Positions 1 through 7,642 of a DNA stretch of 33,987 nucleotides are shown in pieces. Each line of letters begins with the position of its first letter. Within the stretch, counting starts at the first letter, position 1. The position numbers and the translations under genes were made by a program. Origin of the DNA: Nitratireductor aquimarinus (GTDB taxonomy: Bacteria; Pseudomonadota; Alphaproteobacteria; Rhizobiales; Rhizobiaceae). The notes under the pieces are model-generated. The model made no database searches. It saw only the letters and a program-made list of their open reading frames with translations, and was not told where the DNA came from. The stretch lies in the NCBI RefSeq assembly GCF_017255295.1, contig NZ_JAFKDE010000017.1:1-33987 (forward strand), written 5' to 3'.

Positions 1-69
1 GTTCCACCCAACGGTAGACCAAACGGTAGACCAAAAACGCCCCTTCACATCGAACCTGAGTACAGATAA
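1..69 (+). other. Possible 3' tail of an open frame running in from outside the window
   Basis: Frame 1 is open from the first base to a TAA at 67-69. It encodes about 22 residues that include the repeated tetrapeptide NGRP, produced by the tandem DNA repeat at 11-34. I cannot identify a family from so short a tail, and no start is visible. It could be chance reading of non-coding DNA at the edge. Confidence 0.15.
11..34. repeat. 12-bp tandem direct repeat, two copies
   Basis: ACGGTAGACCAA occurs at 11-22 and again at 23-34 with no mismatch. It sits in the lower-GC left edge of the window. Function is unknown. Confidence 0.8.
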
Positions 70-111
70 CATATTGATTGCATTGGATATCAACGGTGGA
101 GAGATGCCTGT

Positions 112-142
112 GATGGGAATTTAACCCATCTCCTGGGCACCA
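112..142. other. Hairpin followed by a tRNA-3'-end-like string
   Basis: GATGGG (112-117) and CCCATC (125-130) form a perfect 6-bp stem with a 7-base loop. CCTGGGCACCA follows at 132-142 and looks like the acceptor 3' strand plus CCA of a tRNA; several rhizobial tRNAs end in CTGGGCACCA. The 7-base loop does not match the conserved T-loop, and no full tRNA can be folded here. If meaningful, it would be an attachment-site remnant; this is inference. Confidence 0.25.
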
Positions 143-199
143 TCCCCTTCCCGACAAATAAATCCGGTTTTGTCAGCAGCGCTTGCTGCTGCCTGCGTA

Positions 200-1444
200 T
201 CAGCGCTTCGGGCGCGGTCCGGGCGGGTTATCGGGGACCAGCTCCTCAGCAATTTTCTGAACAATGTCAGTGGCGCGGTTGGGCACATTGCCCTGCCAGT
301 CATCGAACGCCTCTTCCCTGTAGGTCACGGCGACGGCAATGGTCACGCGGCCTTCGGGTGAATGGCCCTGCGGCAGCGTGGCGACAGCCGATGCATTGCC
401 GGCAAAGGATGGCGTCTGCATGACCCAGTCCCCGCGCAGCATCGCGCCAAGGCCGTAGCTAAAGGCGCTGTCCAGCGTGTGGCAGTTGGGGCAGCCCTCA
501 AGCGGACTTCCAAAGCCGATCAGGCGCGGCTCGATCATGGCCTTGCGGGATTGCGGCTGCAGGAACCCGTCGATGCCGGTGATCGTGTCGAAGCTGCGGG
601 CCATGTCGGAAATGCCCGTCGTTTGAACCGAGCCCTGCGCCAGTGTCCAGGAAGGATTCCAGTGGGTGGCGTCCTCCCAGACGCCGCGCTCGGCGGTGTA
701 GGAGTGCACCACCGGTTCCGGGACAGACGGCGTGTCATGACCCTGCGTCTGCGAGAGATTGAGCGGATCGAGAACGTAGCGCTGCATCAGTGCGGCGAGC
801 TTTTCGCCCGTTGCCGTCTCCATCACGCGCCCGAGGATGACATAGCCTGAATGGGAATAGTCCCAGTTCTCTCCGGGCGCAAAGCGGCGGGGCATGGACA
901 GGCTGACGTCGATCAACTCTTCCGGGGTCCACTGGCGAAAAGGGTCGGCATAGAAGGGTTCGAGAAATCCTTTCTCACTCGCCACGTGATCGGGATAGCC
1001 TGCCGTCATGTTGAGCAGCATGCGCGGCGTCGCCGTGTCGGCGGCGGGCAGGTGGGGCATCCATTCTGCAATGGGGCGGTCGAGGTCGAAGCGCCCCTCC
1101 TCCGCAAGCCGCAGCGCCACTGCCGCAACATAGGTGAGCGCAACCGCGCCATTGCGAAAGTGTCCGTCCGTCGTGAGCGGCACGCCCGGCATCGCTTCGC
1201 CATGGGCAAGCGTGATGAGCGGCTCGCCATCAATCCGCACCTCCAGAAGAAGCGCGTTGAGCTTCATGGCGTCGAAGGCGTCGAGCGCGATCTTCTGCAC
1301 GGCGTCTGCCCCTGGACCGGTTTCCTGTGCTGCAAGCGGCGTGGAAGCCAGGAGCAGGCCGGCAAGCCCTGTAAGGCCGACAAGCCTGCGGGTGGAGCGA
1401 AGAGTGCGCGGCGTGTCGGTCAAGGAAGCCTCCCTCAAGGGCAT
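200..1444 (-). CDS. Secreted beta-lactamase-fold (CubicO/class C-like) protein lacking the catalytic Ser-Lys
   Basis: The 414-residue product has a signal-like N-terminus (RR at 19-20, hydrophobic run about 21-37, possible cleavage near A39), so it is probably exported. The rest resembles serine beta-lactamase/D-alanyl-D-alanine carboxypeptidase-like proteins. Where active members carry SxxK, this one has GAVAL, with A100 for the nucleophilic Ser and L103 for the Lys; YxN is replaced by YSH (196-198). Hydrolysis by the usual mechanism is therefore unlikely. It also carries CPNCH (318-322), matching the c-type heme motif CXXCH. A TTG at 1423, behind the Shine-Dalgarno-like GGGAGG, is a plausible alternative start. 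It diverges from the RlpA gene. Its role is unknown; a binding protein or regulator is possible. Confidence 0.8.
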   Translation of the reverse strand: MPLREASLTDTPRTLRSTRRLVGLTGLAGLLLASTPLAAQETGPGADAVQKIALDAFDAMKLNALLLEVRIDGEPLITLAHGEAMPGVPLTTDGHFRNGAVALTYVAAVALRLAEEGRFDLDRPIAEWMPHLPAADTATPRMLLNMTAGYPDHVASEKGFLEPFYADPFRQWTPEELIDVSLSMPRRFAPGENWDYSHSGYVILGRVMETATGEKLAALMQRYVLDPLNLSQTQGHDTPSVPEPVVHSYTAERGVWEDATHWNPSWTLAQGSVQTTGISDMARSFDTITGIDGFLQPQSRKAMIEPRLIGFGSPLEGCPNCHTLDSAFSYGLGAMLRGDWVMQTPSFAGNASAVATLPQGHSPEGRVTIAVAVTYREEAFDDWQGNVPNRATDIVQKIAEELVPDNPPGPRPKR

Positions 1445-1509
1445 AGGCGAAGCAGAAAAGCCCGAGAACGGCCCAGCCTGCGTCGCAATTTCATGCCGTG
1501 GCGGCAGCT

Positions 1510-1552
1510 GCCGCTACGTCGCCTCATTTCGCCGCTATGCGGCCGCTACGTC
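1510..1552. repeat. Three short repeats upstream of the rlpA-like gene
   Basis: GCCGCTACGTC is at 1510-1520 and 1542-1552, with a shorter copy GCCGCTATG at 1531-1539. They lie in the 126-base divergent spacer just before the start at 1571. They could be a binding site or chance; nothing else was recognised in the spacer. Confidence 0.4.
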
Positions 1553-1570
1553 AACTCCAGGAAACTGATA

Positions 1571-1927
1571 ATGCATAGGCGACTTTCCCGCGGCGCGATG
1601 ATCGCGCCGGCAGCCGCTTTGTTCGTTGCGGTGTTGTCCGCACCGGCGTCAGCACAGTGCGGCAGCGCGTCATGGTACGCGCTTACGTCGAAGACGGCTT
1701 CAGGTGAGCGGATGAACCCGGCTGCGATGACCGCAGCGCACCGCACCCTGCCCTTCGGCACGAAACTGCGTGTAACCAACGAGCGCAATGGCCGCAGCGT
1801 GGTCGTGCGGATCAATGATCGCGGCCCCTTTGCGCGTGGCCGCATTCTCGATCTGTCAAAGGCTGCTGCAGCGAAGCTCGGCTTCATTCGCGCCGGCCAC
1901 ACCAGGGTCTGTCTGGAAAAGCGCTAG
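1571..1927 (+). CDS. Small RlpA-like septal-ring lytic transglycosylase-type protein
   Basis: This 118-residue exported protein is almost entirely one double-psi beta-barrel (RlpA/DPBB) domain. Residues 1-28 form a signal peptide ending in ASA. The domain follows, with GSASWYA (31-37), SGERMNP (44-50), [10 protein letters not shown] (54-63) and RINDRGPF (80-87). E46, H57 and D83 have the same spacing as the Glu-His-Asp active-site residues I recall for Pseudomonas RlpA (E120, H131, D157), so it may cleave peptidoglycan strands lacking stem peptides. There is no SPOR domain, unlike full-length RlpA, so septal targeting must differ. AGGAAA lies about 7 bases before the ATG. It converges on the GGDEF-EAL gene. 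Confidence 0.88.
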   Translation: MHRRLSRGAMIAPAAALFVAVLSAPASAQCGSASWYALTSKTASGERMNPAAMTAAHRTLPFGTKLRVTNERNGRSVVVRINDRGPFARGRILDLSKAAAAKLGFIRAGHTRVCLEKR

Positions 1928-1965
1928 GGTCAGGCCCCAAGCTGGCAAGCGAGCCGGAAGGCGGG

Positions 1966-3321
1966 TTAGCTGCTCGCGCGCTGCAGTGTTTTCTGTTCGC
2001 CCGTATGGTGGAGATAGCCAAGCGTGGCGTCGGCATTGCAGGGACGCCCGAAGAGATAGCCCTGCCCGCCCGCACAGCCAAACTGCGTGAGGCGCTCGGC
2101 CTGTGCCTCGGCTTCGATGCCTTCGGCAACCACTTCCATGCCAAGCCCCTCGCACATGGCGAGAATGGCGCGGATGATGTGTTCGGACGGCCGGTCTTCC
2201 AGGATCGAGGCGACAAAGGCGCGGTCGATCTTGAGCTTGTCGAAATGGAACTCGCGCAGCCGGCCAAGGCTCGACTGTCCGGTGCCGAAATCATCCAGCG
2301 AAACGCGGATGCCAACCCGCCGCAGATCCTCAACGATGCGCTGTGCGGAGGCAGGGTCGTTCATCAGGCCCGTTTCGGTGATCTCGATCTCCAGCCGGCG
2401 CGGATCGAAGCCCGTCTGCTCGAGAATGGAGAGAATCTGCAGGCCGGTATTGTGATCGACCAGTTGAGACGGCGACAGGTTGAACGAGAGGAACAGATCC
2501 TCCGGCCAGTCGCGCGCGGCTTCCGTGGCCTTGCGCAACACCAGCTGCGATAACGGGCCGATGATGCCGCGTTCTTCGGCGATGGGAATGAAGATGCCCG
2601 GCGAAACCGGTCCCAGATCCCGGTCGGTCCAGCGCGCCAGCGTCTCGAAGCCCACCGTGCGGCGGGTTTCCAGATCGACGATCGGCTGGAAATGCGGCTC
2701 CACCTCGCCGGCGGCGACCGCCCGGCGCAGGGCCTGCTCGATATGGGTTACGCGCTTGGCGGCCTCTTCCATCTCGCGGGTGTAGACCACGACTGCGCCG
2801 CGCCCCGTGCGCTTGGCCTGATAGAGCGCGGTTTCCGCCTTGTTGAGCAGAACCTCGCCTGTCTCTTCCTCGGAATAATAGAGGGAACAGCCGGCAGACG
2901 CTGAAAGCCGCGCGGTGCGGTGGCCGACATCATAGGGGGCGGAGAGAATTTCGATCAGAAGCCGTGTCTTCTCGCGCGCGGCCTCCTCGCTGAAGACCAG
3001 CGGGAACAGAAAGGCGAATTCGTCTGCGCCGATGCGGGTGACCGTGGAGTGCGTATCCATCGCGGCGCGCAGCCGCATGGCCACCTGCTGCAGGATTTCA
3101 TCGCCCGCGGCGCGGCCAAAAAGGTCGTTGATCGGCTTGAAGCCATCGAGATCCAGAACGCCGATGGCGAAAGGAGCGGGGTCGTCCGCGCGTTCCTCGA
3201 TCAGCCGGTCGATCTTGTCGAAGAATCGGCGCATGTTTCCGAGGCCCGTCAACGCATCGGTGAAGGCAAAGTCGGACTGGTCCGCCGTTATCGTCCGTGC
3301 TTGTGCGGGCGCCGGCTGCAT
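1966..3321 (-). CDS. Soluble GGDEF-EAL protein with degenerate GGDEF motif; likely c-di-GMP phosphodiesterase
   Basis: The 451-residue protein has a diguanylate-cyclase domain (about 18-182) and an EAL domain (about 193-440). It has no membrane segment and no sensory domain beyond about 17 N-terminal residues. The cyclase signature is GADEF (98-102) instead of GGDEF, which probably weakens or abolishes synthesis. The EAL signature is ETL (226-228). Other EAL residues are present: NLSPSQL (281-287), EIEITET (311-317), DDFGTG (343-348), then KID, AEGIE and QGYLFGRP. Phosphodiesterase activity is thus plausible, with GADEF perhaps a GTP-binding regulatory domain. GGAG lies 5 bases before the ATG. 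It diverges from gshB. Confidence 0.9.
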   Translation of the reverse strand: MQPAPAQARTITADQSDFAFTDALTGLGNMRRFFDKIDRLIEERADDPAPFAIGVLDLDGFKPINDLFGRAAGDEILQQVAMRLRAAMDTHSTVTRIGADEFAFLFPLVFSEEAAREKTRLLIEILSAPYDVGHRTARLSASAGCSLYYSEEETGEVLLNKAETALYQAKRTGRGAVVVYTREMEEAAKRVTHIEQALRRAVAAGEVEPHFQPIVDLETRRTVGFETLARWTDRDLGPVSPGIFIPIAEERGIIGPLSQLVLRKATEAARDWPEDLFLSFNLSPSQLVDHNTGLQILSILEQTGFDPRRLEIEITETGLMNDPASAQRIVEDLRRVGIRVSLDDFGTGQSSLGRLREFHFDKLKIDRAFVASILEDRPSEHIIRAILAMCEGLGMEVVAEGIEAEAQAERLTQFGCAGGQGYLFGRPCNADATLGYLHHTGEQKTLQRASS

Positions 3322-3411
3322 CGAAACTCCGTTATGCGGGCGATCTTGTTCTCGATGCGCCGAACAGTGGACGCAAAGTGTTTATGAATCGTATCCAATA
3401 TAACGTTATCG

Positions 3412-3429
3412 TGAACAGTCTTTTGTTCA
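3412..3429. repeat. Inverted repeat in the GGDEF-EAL/gshB spacer
   Basis: TGAACA (3412-3417) and TGTTCA (3424-3429) are perfect arms around a 6-base spacer. A 10-bp palindrome ATAACGTTAT lies close by at 3400-3409. Both are in the divergent spacer and could be operators; no regulator can be named. Confidence 0.35.
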
Positions 3430-3467
3430 TCGACGGCGCGGCGTGACGTCTGTGCGGCATCCACAGC

Positions 3468-3496
3468 TTGACAGAAGCATGCGCGGGCCGTCATGT
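3468..3496 (+). promoter_or_regulatory. Candidate sigma-70 promoter for gshB
   Basis: A perfect TTGACA (3468-3473) is followed after 17 bases by a weak -10, TCATGT (3491-3496). It sits about 33 bases before the chosen gshB start. Confidence 0.4.
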
Positions 3497-3528
3497 GCCG
3501 CACAACAGTCCCCTCCGGAGCTCTTTCC

Positions 3529-4476
3529 ATGTCCCTGAAAGTCGCGGTCCAGATGGACCATATCTCCACCATTTCGATTGCCGGCGACACCAGCTTCGCG
3601 CTCGCTCTGGAAGCGCAGAGGCGGGGCCATGCGCTCTGGCACTACACGCCGGATCGTCTCTCCATGGCCGATGGCAAGGTCATCGCCTGGGCCGAGACGC
3701 TTGAGGTGCGCGATGAGGAGGGCAACCACTTCACGCTCGGCGAGCCGCAGCGCACGGACCTTTCGGAGCTGGATGTGGTGCTTCTGCGCCAGGATCCGCC
3801 GTTCGACATGAATTACATCACCACGACGCATATTCTCGAGCGCATTCATCCGAAGACGCTCGTGGTCAATGATCCGGCCTGGGTGCGCAACAGCCCGGAA
3901 AAGATCTTCGTGACGGAATTCGCCGACCTGATGCCGGAAACGCTGATCACCCGCGATCCGCGCGAGGTCGATGATTTCCGCAGGAAGCATGGCGACATCA
4001 TCGTCAAGCCGCTCTACGGCAATGGCGGCGCCGGCATCTTCCACCTCAAGGAGGGAGACCGCAATCTGGCCTCGCTTCTGGAAATGTTCATGGAAGCGTT
4101 CCGCGAGCCCTTCATCGTGCAGCGCTACCTGAAAGAGGTGCGTGGCGGCGACAAGCGCATCATCCTCATTGAGGGTGAGCCGGTTGGCGCGATCAACCGT
4201 GTGCCGGCCGAGCACGATTCGCGCTCCAACATGCATGTGGGCGGTCGCGCCGAACATGCGGAACTGACGGATCGCGAGCGCGAGATCTGCGAGCGCATCG
4301 GGCCGTCGCTGCGCGAGCGCGGTTTCACGCTGGTTGGTATCGATGTCATCGGCGACTGGCTGACGGAGATCAATGTGACCTCTCCGACGGGCCTCCGCGA
4401 GGTCAAGAAATTCGGCGGCGCGGATATTGCCGCACTGTTCTGGGATGCCGTCGAGGCGCGCTGCGCCGCAGTCTGA
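3529..4476 (+). CDS. gshB: Glutathione synthetase
   Basis: GshB ligates gamma-glutamylcysteine and glycine using ATP, the last step of glutathione synthesis in the cytoplasm. The 315 residues match the usual bacterial length. The N-terminus ([14 protein letters not shown]) is typical, followed by the ATP-grasp fold with the glycine-rich loop NGGAGIF and the C-terminal [11 protein letters not shown] metal/nucleotide-binding segment. I chose the ATG at 3529 over the in-frame upstream start at 3493 because GGAG (3515-3518) is well placed and family proteins begin here. comM follows in the same direction after 218 bases, an order common in this group. Confidence 0.96.
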   Translation: MSLKVAVQMDHISTISIAGDTSFALALEAQRRGHALWHYTPDRLSMADGKVIAWAETLEVRDEEGNHFTLGEPQRTDLSELDVVLLRQDPPFDMNYITTTHILERIHPKTLVVNDPAWVRNSPEKIFVTEFADLMPETLITRDPREVDDFRRKHGDIIVKPLYGNGGAGIFHLKEGDRNLASLLEMFMEAFREPFIVQRYLKEVRGGDKRIILIEGEPVGAINRVPAEHDSRSNMHVGGRAEHAELTDREREICERIGPSLRERGFTLVGIDVIGDWLTEINVTSPTGLREVKKFGGADIAALFWDAVEARCAAV

Positions 4477-4501
4477 GCGCTGCATCATGCAGAAGGTTTA
4501 A

Positions 4502-4528
4502 GGGGCGGGCCGCGTTTGCGCTCGCCCC
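4502..4528 (+). terminator. Weak candidate terminator after gshB
   Basis: GGGGCG (4502-4507) pairs with CGCCCC (4523-4528) around a GC-rich loop. Only a poor T-rich tract (TCTGTTCTC) follows, so Rho-independent termination is doubtful. A second inverted repeat, ACAACCT/AGGTTGT, lies at 4566-4586. Confidence 0.35.
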
Positions 4529-4694
4529 GATCTGTTCTCCCGGCACAACTCTCTGCAACCTGCCGACAACCTTTGCGCTAGGTTGTTCTCTCAATGTTCT
4601 TGATCTGATCGCCTGAAGCTGCTTCAATGCGGTTGCAAGGGGATTGGAACTCGTGTTCTGGCTGCAATGCCGGGCGTGCGCAGGGGGAGAGCAC

Positions 4695-6230
4695 ATGGTT
4701 TCGCATGTGAGCACTGTGGCATTTCAGGGCGTGGAGGCTGTGCCTGTCGAGGTGCAGGTGATGGTGGCTCCCGGCAAGATGGGGATGCAGATCGTCGGGC
4801 TGGCCGACAAGGCCGTCGCGGAAAGCCGGGAGCGGGTGCAGGCGGCGCTTCATGCGTCGGGCCTTTCCATGCCGCCCAAGAAGGTGACGATCAACCTCGC
4901 ACCTGCGGACCTGCCCAAAGAGGGCAGCCATTACGATTTGCCGATTGCGCTGGGTCTCATGGCCGCTCTCGGCGCGATTCCCGGCGATTCATTAGCTGGC
5001 TATGTCGTGCTTGGAGAACTTTCTCTCGATGGCACGGTGGCGGCGGTGAACGGTGTTCTGCCGGCGGCCATCGGGGCGAATGCGATGGGGCGCGGCCTGA
5101 TCTGCCCGCATGCCTGCGGCGCGGAGGCCGCGTGGGCCAGCGCGGATCTCGACATTCTCGCGCCGCGCAGCCTCATCGCGCTCGCCAATCATTTCAAGGG
5201 TAGCCAGGTGATGAGCCGCCCGGAGCCGGCTCTCGGGCCGCCGCCGGTCAGATTGCCGGATCTTGCCGACATCAAAGGGCAGGAGGGGGCCAAGCGGGTT
5301 CTGGAGGTGGCGGCCGCTGGCGGGCACAATCTTCTGATGAATGGTCCGCCCGGGGCAGGCAAGTCGATGCTGGCGCAGCGCCTGCCATCCATTCTGCCGC
5401 CCCTGTCTCCGCGCGAATTGCTGGAAGTCTCCATGATCGCTTCCATTGCCGGGGAACTGGCGGAGGGCAAGCTCACTGATCAGCGTCCGTTTCGCGCGCC
5501 GCATCACTCGGCCTCCATGGCAGCCATCGTGGGCGGCGGATTGAAGGCGCGTCCCGGCGAGGCTTCGCTGGCGCATCACGGGGTTCTGTTTCTGGACGAG
5601 TTGCCGGAATTCACCCCGCAGGTTCTGGATTCGCTGCGCCAGCCGCTGGAAACCGCCGAATGCGTGATCGCGCGCGCAAATCACCGGGTCAGCTATCCGG
5701 CGCGTATTCAGCTTGTTGCGGCCATGAACCCGTGCCGTTGCGGCATGGCCGGGGAGCCGGGGCATCGCTGCCGGCGCGGCCCGCGCTGCCAGACTGATTA
5801 TCAGGCGCGCATTTCGGGGCCGCTGCTCGACCGTATCGATCTTCGGGTCGATGTTCCCGCCGTGTCCGCGAGCGATCTGATCGGCGGGGGCGGGCGTTCG
5901 GAGCCCAGTGCGGTGGTTGCGGAGCGCGTCAGCCGGGCACGCGCCATGCAACAGGAGCGATATACGGCGCTGGGCCTGCCTGCGTGGACGACCAATGCCT
6001 CCTGCTCGGCCGCAATGATCGAGGATGTGGTGACGCTTGATGCGCCATGCACGGCGCTCATTCGGGAGGCCAGCGAGAAGCTCGGCTTTTCCGCGCGCGC
6101 GTATCACCGGGTTCTCAAGGTCGCGCGCACGCTGGCCGATCTGGATGGCGCCGGCGATGTGACGCGAACCCATCTGGCCGAGGCGATCTCCTATCGCGTG
6201 GCCGGCACGGTGCGCGCAGAGGCGGCGTGA
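4695..6230 (+). CDS. comM: ComM/YifB family Mg-chelatase-like AAA+ ATPase
   Basis: The 511-residue protein is full length for the YifB/ComM family. ComM is a hexameric helicase that promotes branch migration during integration of incoming single-stranded DNA in natural transformation; it is also widespread in species not known to be competent. It has the N-terminal LonC-like domain (about 5-170), Walker A GPPGAGKS (217-224), Walker B LFLDEL (298-303), a cysteine cluster (C347, C349, C359, C365) and the C-terminal Mg-chelatase domain. I chose the ATG at 4695 rather than an in-frame start at 4644 because GGGGGAGAG lies just before it and the family starts at MVSHVST. Confidence 0.94.
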   Translation: MVSHVSTVAFQGVEAVPVEVQVMVAPGKMGMQIVGLADKAVAESRERVQAALHASGLSMPPKKVTINLAPADLPKEGSHYDLPIALGLMAALGAIPGDSLAGYVVLGELSLDGTVAAVNGVLPAAIGANAMGRGLICPHACGAEAAWASADLDILAPRSLIALANHFKGSQVMSRPEPALGPPPVRLPDLADIKGQEGAKRVLEVAAAGGHNLLMNGPPGAGKSMLAQRLPSILPPLSPRELLEVSMIASIAGELAEGKLTDQRPFRAPHHSASMAAIVGGGLKARPGEASLAHHGVLFLDELPEFTPQVLDSLRQPLETAECVIARANHRVSYPARIQLVAAMNPCRCGMAGEPGHRCRRGPRCQTDYQARISGPLLDRIDLRVDVPAVSASDLIGGGGRSEPSAVVAERVSRARAMQQERYTALGLPAWTTNASCSAAMIEDVVTLDAPCTALIREASEKLGFSARAYHRVLKVARTLADLDGAGDVTRTHLAEAISYRVAGTVRAEAA

Positions 6231-6380
6231 CGCTCTGCCGTTTCGTTTGCCTGTCCGGTGTTCAATGAGGCGGTGCGGAGGCGCGTGGTGGCCGGTGGTT
6301 TGCCGGGTAATTGTCTTGACTGGCGGTGCATCGCGGGTGTGGGCGTGTGTGCCCCGGGGTCCCAAGGGAGGGCAAGGCGG

Positions 6381-6785
6381 TTAGCCGGCGTGATTCTTGT
6401 GGCCTGTCGATGCATTCAGTTCGGCTGCGGCCTTCAGAAGGGCCTTGAGCGCGTCTTCATCAATCGCATCGCCTTCGTGAAAGTCGATGGCGCGGCGGGT
6501 GTTGCCTTCGAGGCTGGCGTTGAAAAGGCCGGACGGGTCGTCCAGCTTCGCGCCTTTGACGAAGGTCATTTTCACGGCCTTCTTGTAGGTCTCTCCGGTG
6601 CACAGCATGCCGTCCTGATACCAGACGGGAACGCCACGCCATTTCCATTCTTCCGTCACTTGCGGCAGGGCCTCCTGGACCAGTTGCCGAAGGTGGGCGA
6701 GGGTTTCGCCGCGCCAGTCATTCAGTTCCGCAATGCGTGCATCGATCTGTTCTGACGGGGTCTTGCCGGTGTCGGCTGCGCTCAT
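6381..6785 (-). CDS. DUF1801 domain protein
   Basis: This 134-residue cytoplasmic protein matches the DUF1801/YdhG-like family: a helical N-terminus followed by EEWKWRGVPVWY and KMTFVKGAKL, the usual core. Biochemical function is unknown. GGAG lies about 8 bases before the ATG. It starts 45 bases after the AHSA1 gene ends and is probably the third gene of the ArsR-AHSA1-DUF1801 operon, a combination often seen in bacteria. It converges on comM; the 150-base spacer holds no clear terminator. Confidence 0.87.
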   Translation of the reverse strand: MSAADTGKTPSEQIDARIAELNDWRGETLAHLRQLVQEALPQVTEEWKWRGVPVWYQDGMLCTGETYKKAVKMTFVKGAKLDDPSGLFNASLEGNTRRAIDFHEGDAIDEDALKALLKAAAELNASTGHKNHAG

Positions 6786-6830
6786 GGGGCGATCTCCGAT
6801 TGTTCTTTTGCGTGTGACTGCTTTCGATGC

Positions 6831-7241
6831 TCAGTCGAGGCGTTCAAGAACCCCTTCGAGTTCCGAGATGAAGCGCGGCCATGCAGCGCTTGCGCCGCGA
6901 TGGTAGGGCTTCTGTTCTGGCAGAAAGCCCTCCTGCTCCATGCGCAGCAATGTGCCGCCGGCCGTCGGCGTCAGCGTCCATGTGACAGTGCTGCGCAGGT
7001 CCTTTGTGTCCCAGGCGTAGGAGAGCGTTCGGTGCGGTTCGATCTCTTTCACCACGCAGTCAACGCCACCCCAGTCCGCGGTCAGGCTGAAGCGGTGTCC
7101 GACGCGGGGTGCGAAATCGTTCTTCATCAGCCATTCGGCGATCAGGTGCGGCTGGGTGAGCGCCCGCCAGACCTTTTCCGGCGGATGCGAAAGCGCGCGC
7201 TCCACCACCACACAGAGCGTTTCGGCTGTTGCGTCGTTCAT
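6831..7241 (-). CDS. SRPBCC/AHSA1 (START-like) domain protein
   Basis: The 136-residue protein has the AHSA1 pattern: VVVERALSHPPEKVWRALT at the N-terminus, IAEWLMKNDFAPRVGHRF, a beta-rich middle with TVTWTLTP and LRMEQEGF, and a C-terminal helix. The fold forms a hydrophobic cavity for a small ligand; the ligand is unknown. Its ATG overlaps the TGA of the upstream arsR-type gene in ATGA, so translation is coupled. ArsR-AHSA1 pairs are widespread, with the regulator controlling its own operon. Confidence 0.92.
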   Translation of the reverse strand: MNDATAETLCVVVERALSHPPEKVWRALTQPHLIAEWLMKNDFAPRVGHRFSLTADWGGVDCVVKEIEPHRTLSYAWDTKDLRSTVTWTLTPTAGGTLLRMEQEGFLPEQKPYHRGASAAWPRFISELEGVLERLD

Positions 7242-7561
7242 TGATCCATCCTGTCGAGAAGATCTTCCAGATCATCGAACCGGTTCTCCCAGAAGCCGGC
7301 CATCTCACGCGTCCAGTCGAGGAGCGGGGCCAGCGCAACCGGGTCGGCGCTGTAAAAAGTCTGTCGGCCGCTTTGCCGGTCATGCACCAGCCCGGCGCGC
7401 TTCAACACGCCAAGATGCTTGGAAACGGCGGGCTGCGATACCCCGGCCCCGGCGGTGAGGGCGGTGACCGTCAGATCGCCATCGCGGCACAGCCGCTCGA
7501 AGATGGTGCGGCGTGTGGGGTCGGCCAATGTTCGGAAGAGGGTATCGCGGGTCGGCTGCAT
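7238..7561 (-). CDS. ArsR-family winged-helix transcriptional repressor
   Basis: The 107-residue protein begins RDTLFRTLADPTRRTIFERL, the normal ArsR helix pair, then has the winged helix-turn-helix: LTAGAGVSQPAVSKHLGVLK (35-54), AGLVHDRQSGRQTFY (56-70). The metal-binding ELCVCDL motif is absent and the only cysteine is C25, so it is probably not a metal sensor. ArsR proteins paired with AHSA1 usually repress their own operon. A near-perfect 18-bp inverted repeat overlapping the predicted promoter starts 8 bases before the ATG and is the likely operator. Confidence 0.94.
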   Translation of the reverse strand: MQPTRDTLFRTLADPTRRTIFERLCRDGDLTVTALTAGAGVSQPAVSKHLGVLKRAGLVHDRQSGRQTFYSADPVALAPLLDWTREMAGFWENRFDDLEDLLDRMDQ

Positions 7562-7568
7562 CGTTACA

Positions 7569-7613
7569 CATAACTACAGGGCTATTGTTTTAATGAATAA
7601 CCCTGTAGTTATG
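7569..7613. promoter_or_regulatory. Probable ArsR operator: 18-bp inverted repeat
   Basis: The arm CATAACTACAGGGCTATT (7569-7586) and the arm AATAACCCTGTAGTTATG (7596-7613) are inverted copies with one mismatch, around a 9-base spacer. The element covers the -10 region of the arsR promoter, which suits a steric repressor. Confidence 0.75.
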
Positions 7614-7623
7614 GATTTGTCAA
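7594..7623 (-). promoter_or_regulatory. Promoter of the ArsR-AHSA1-DUF1801 operon
   Basis: On the minus strand, perfect TTGACA (7623-7618) is followed by TTATTC after 17 bases or TATTCA after 18. The inverted repeat overlaps the spacer and the -10. Confidence 0.6.
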
Positions 7624-7642
7624 TGTCGAGGCTGTGCTGTGT

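Noticed and set aside
112-142. A complete tRNA gene at the left edge
   Set aside because: Only an acceptor-like 3' string and one stem are visible; the loop lacks the T-loop consensus and no D-arm or anticodon arm lies upstream.
735-932. Small antisense and alternate-frame ORFs within the beta-lactamase-fold gene
   Set aside because: They have no ribosome-binding site or recognisable domain and follow the frame structure of the real gene.
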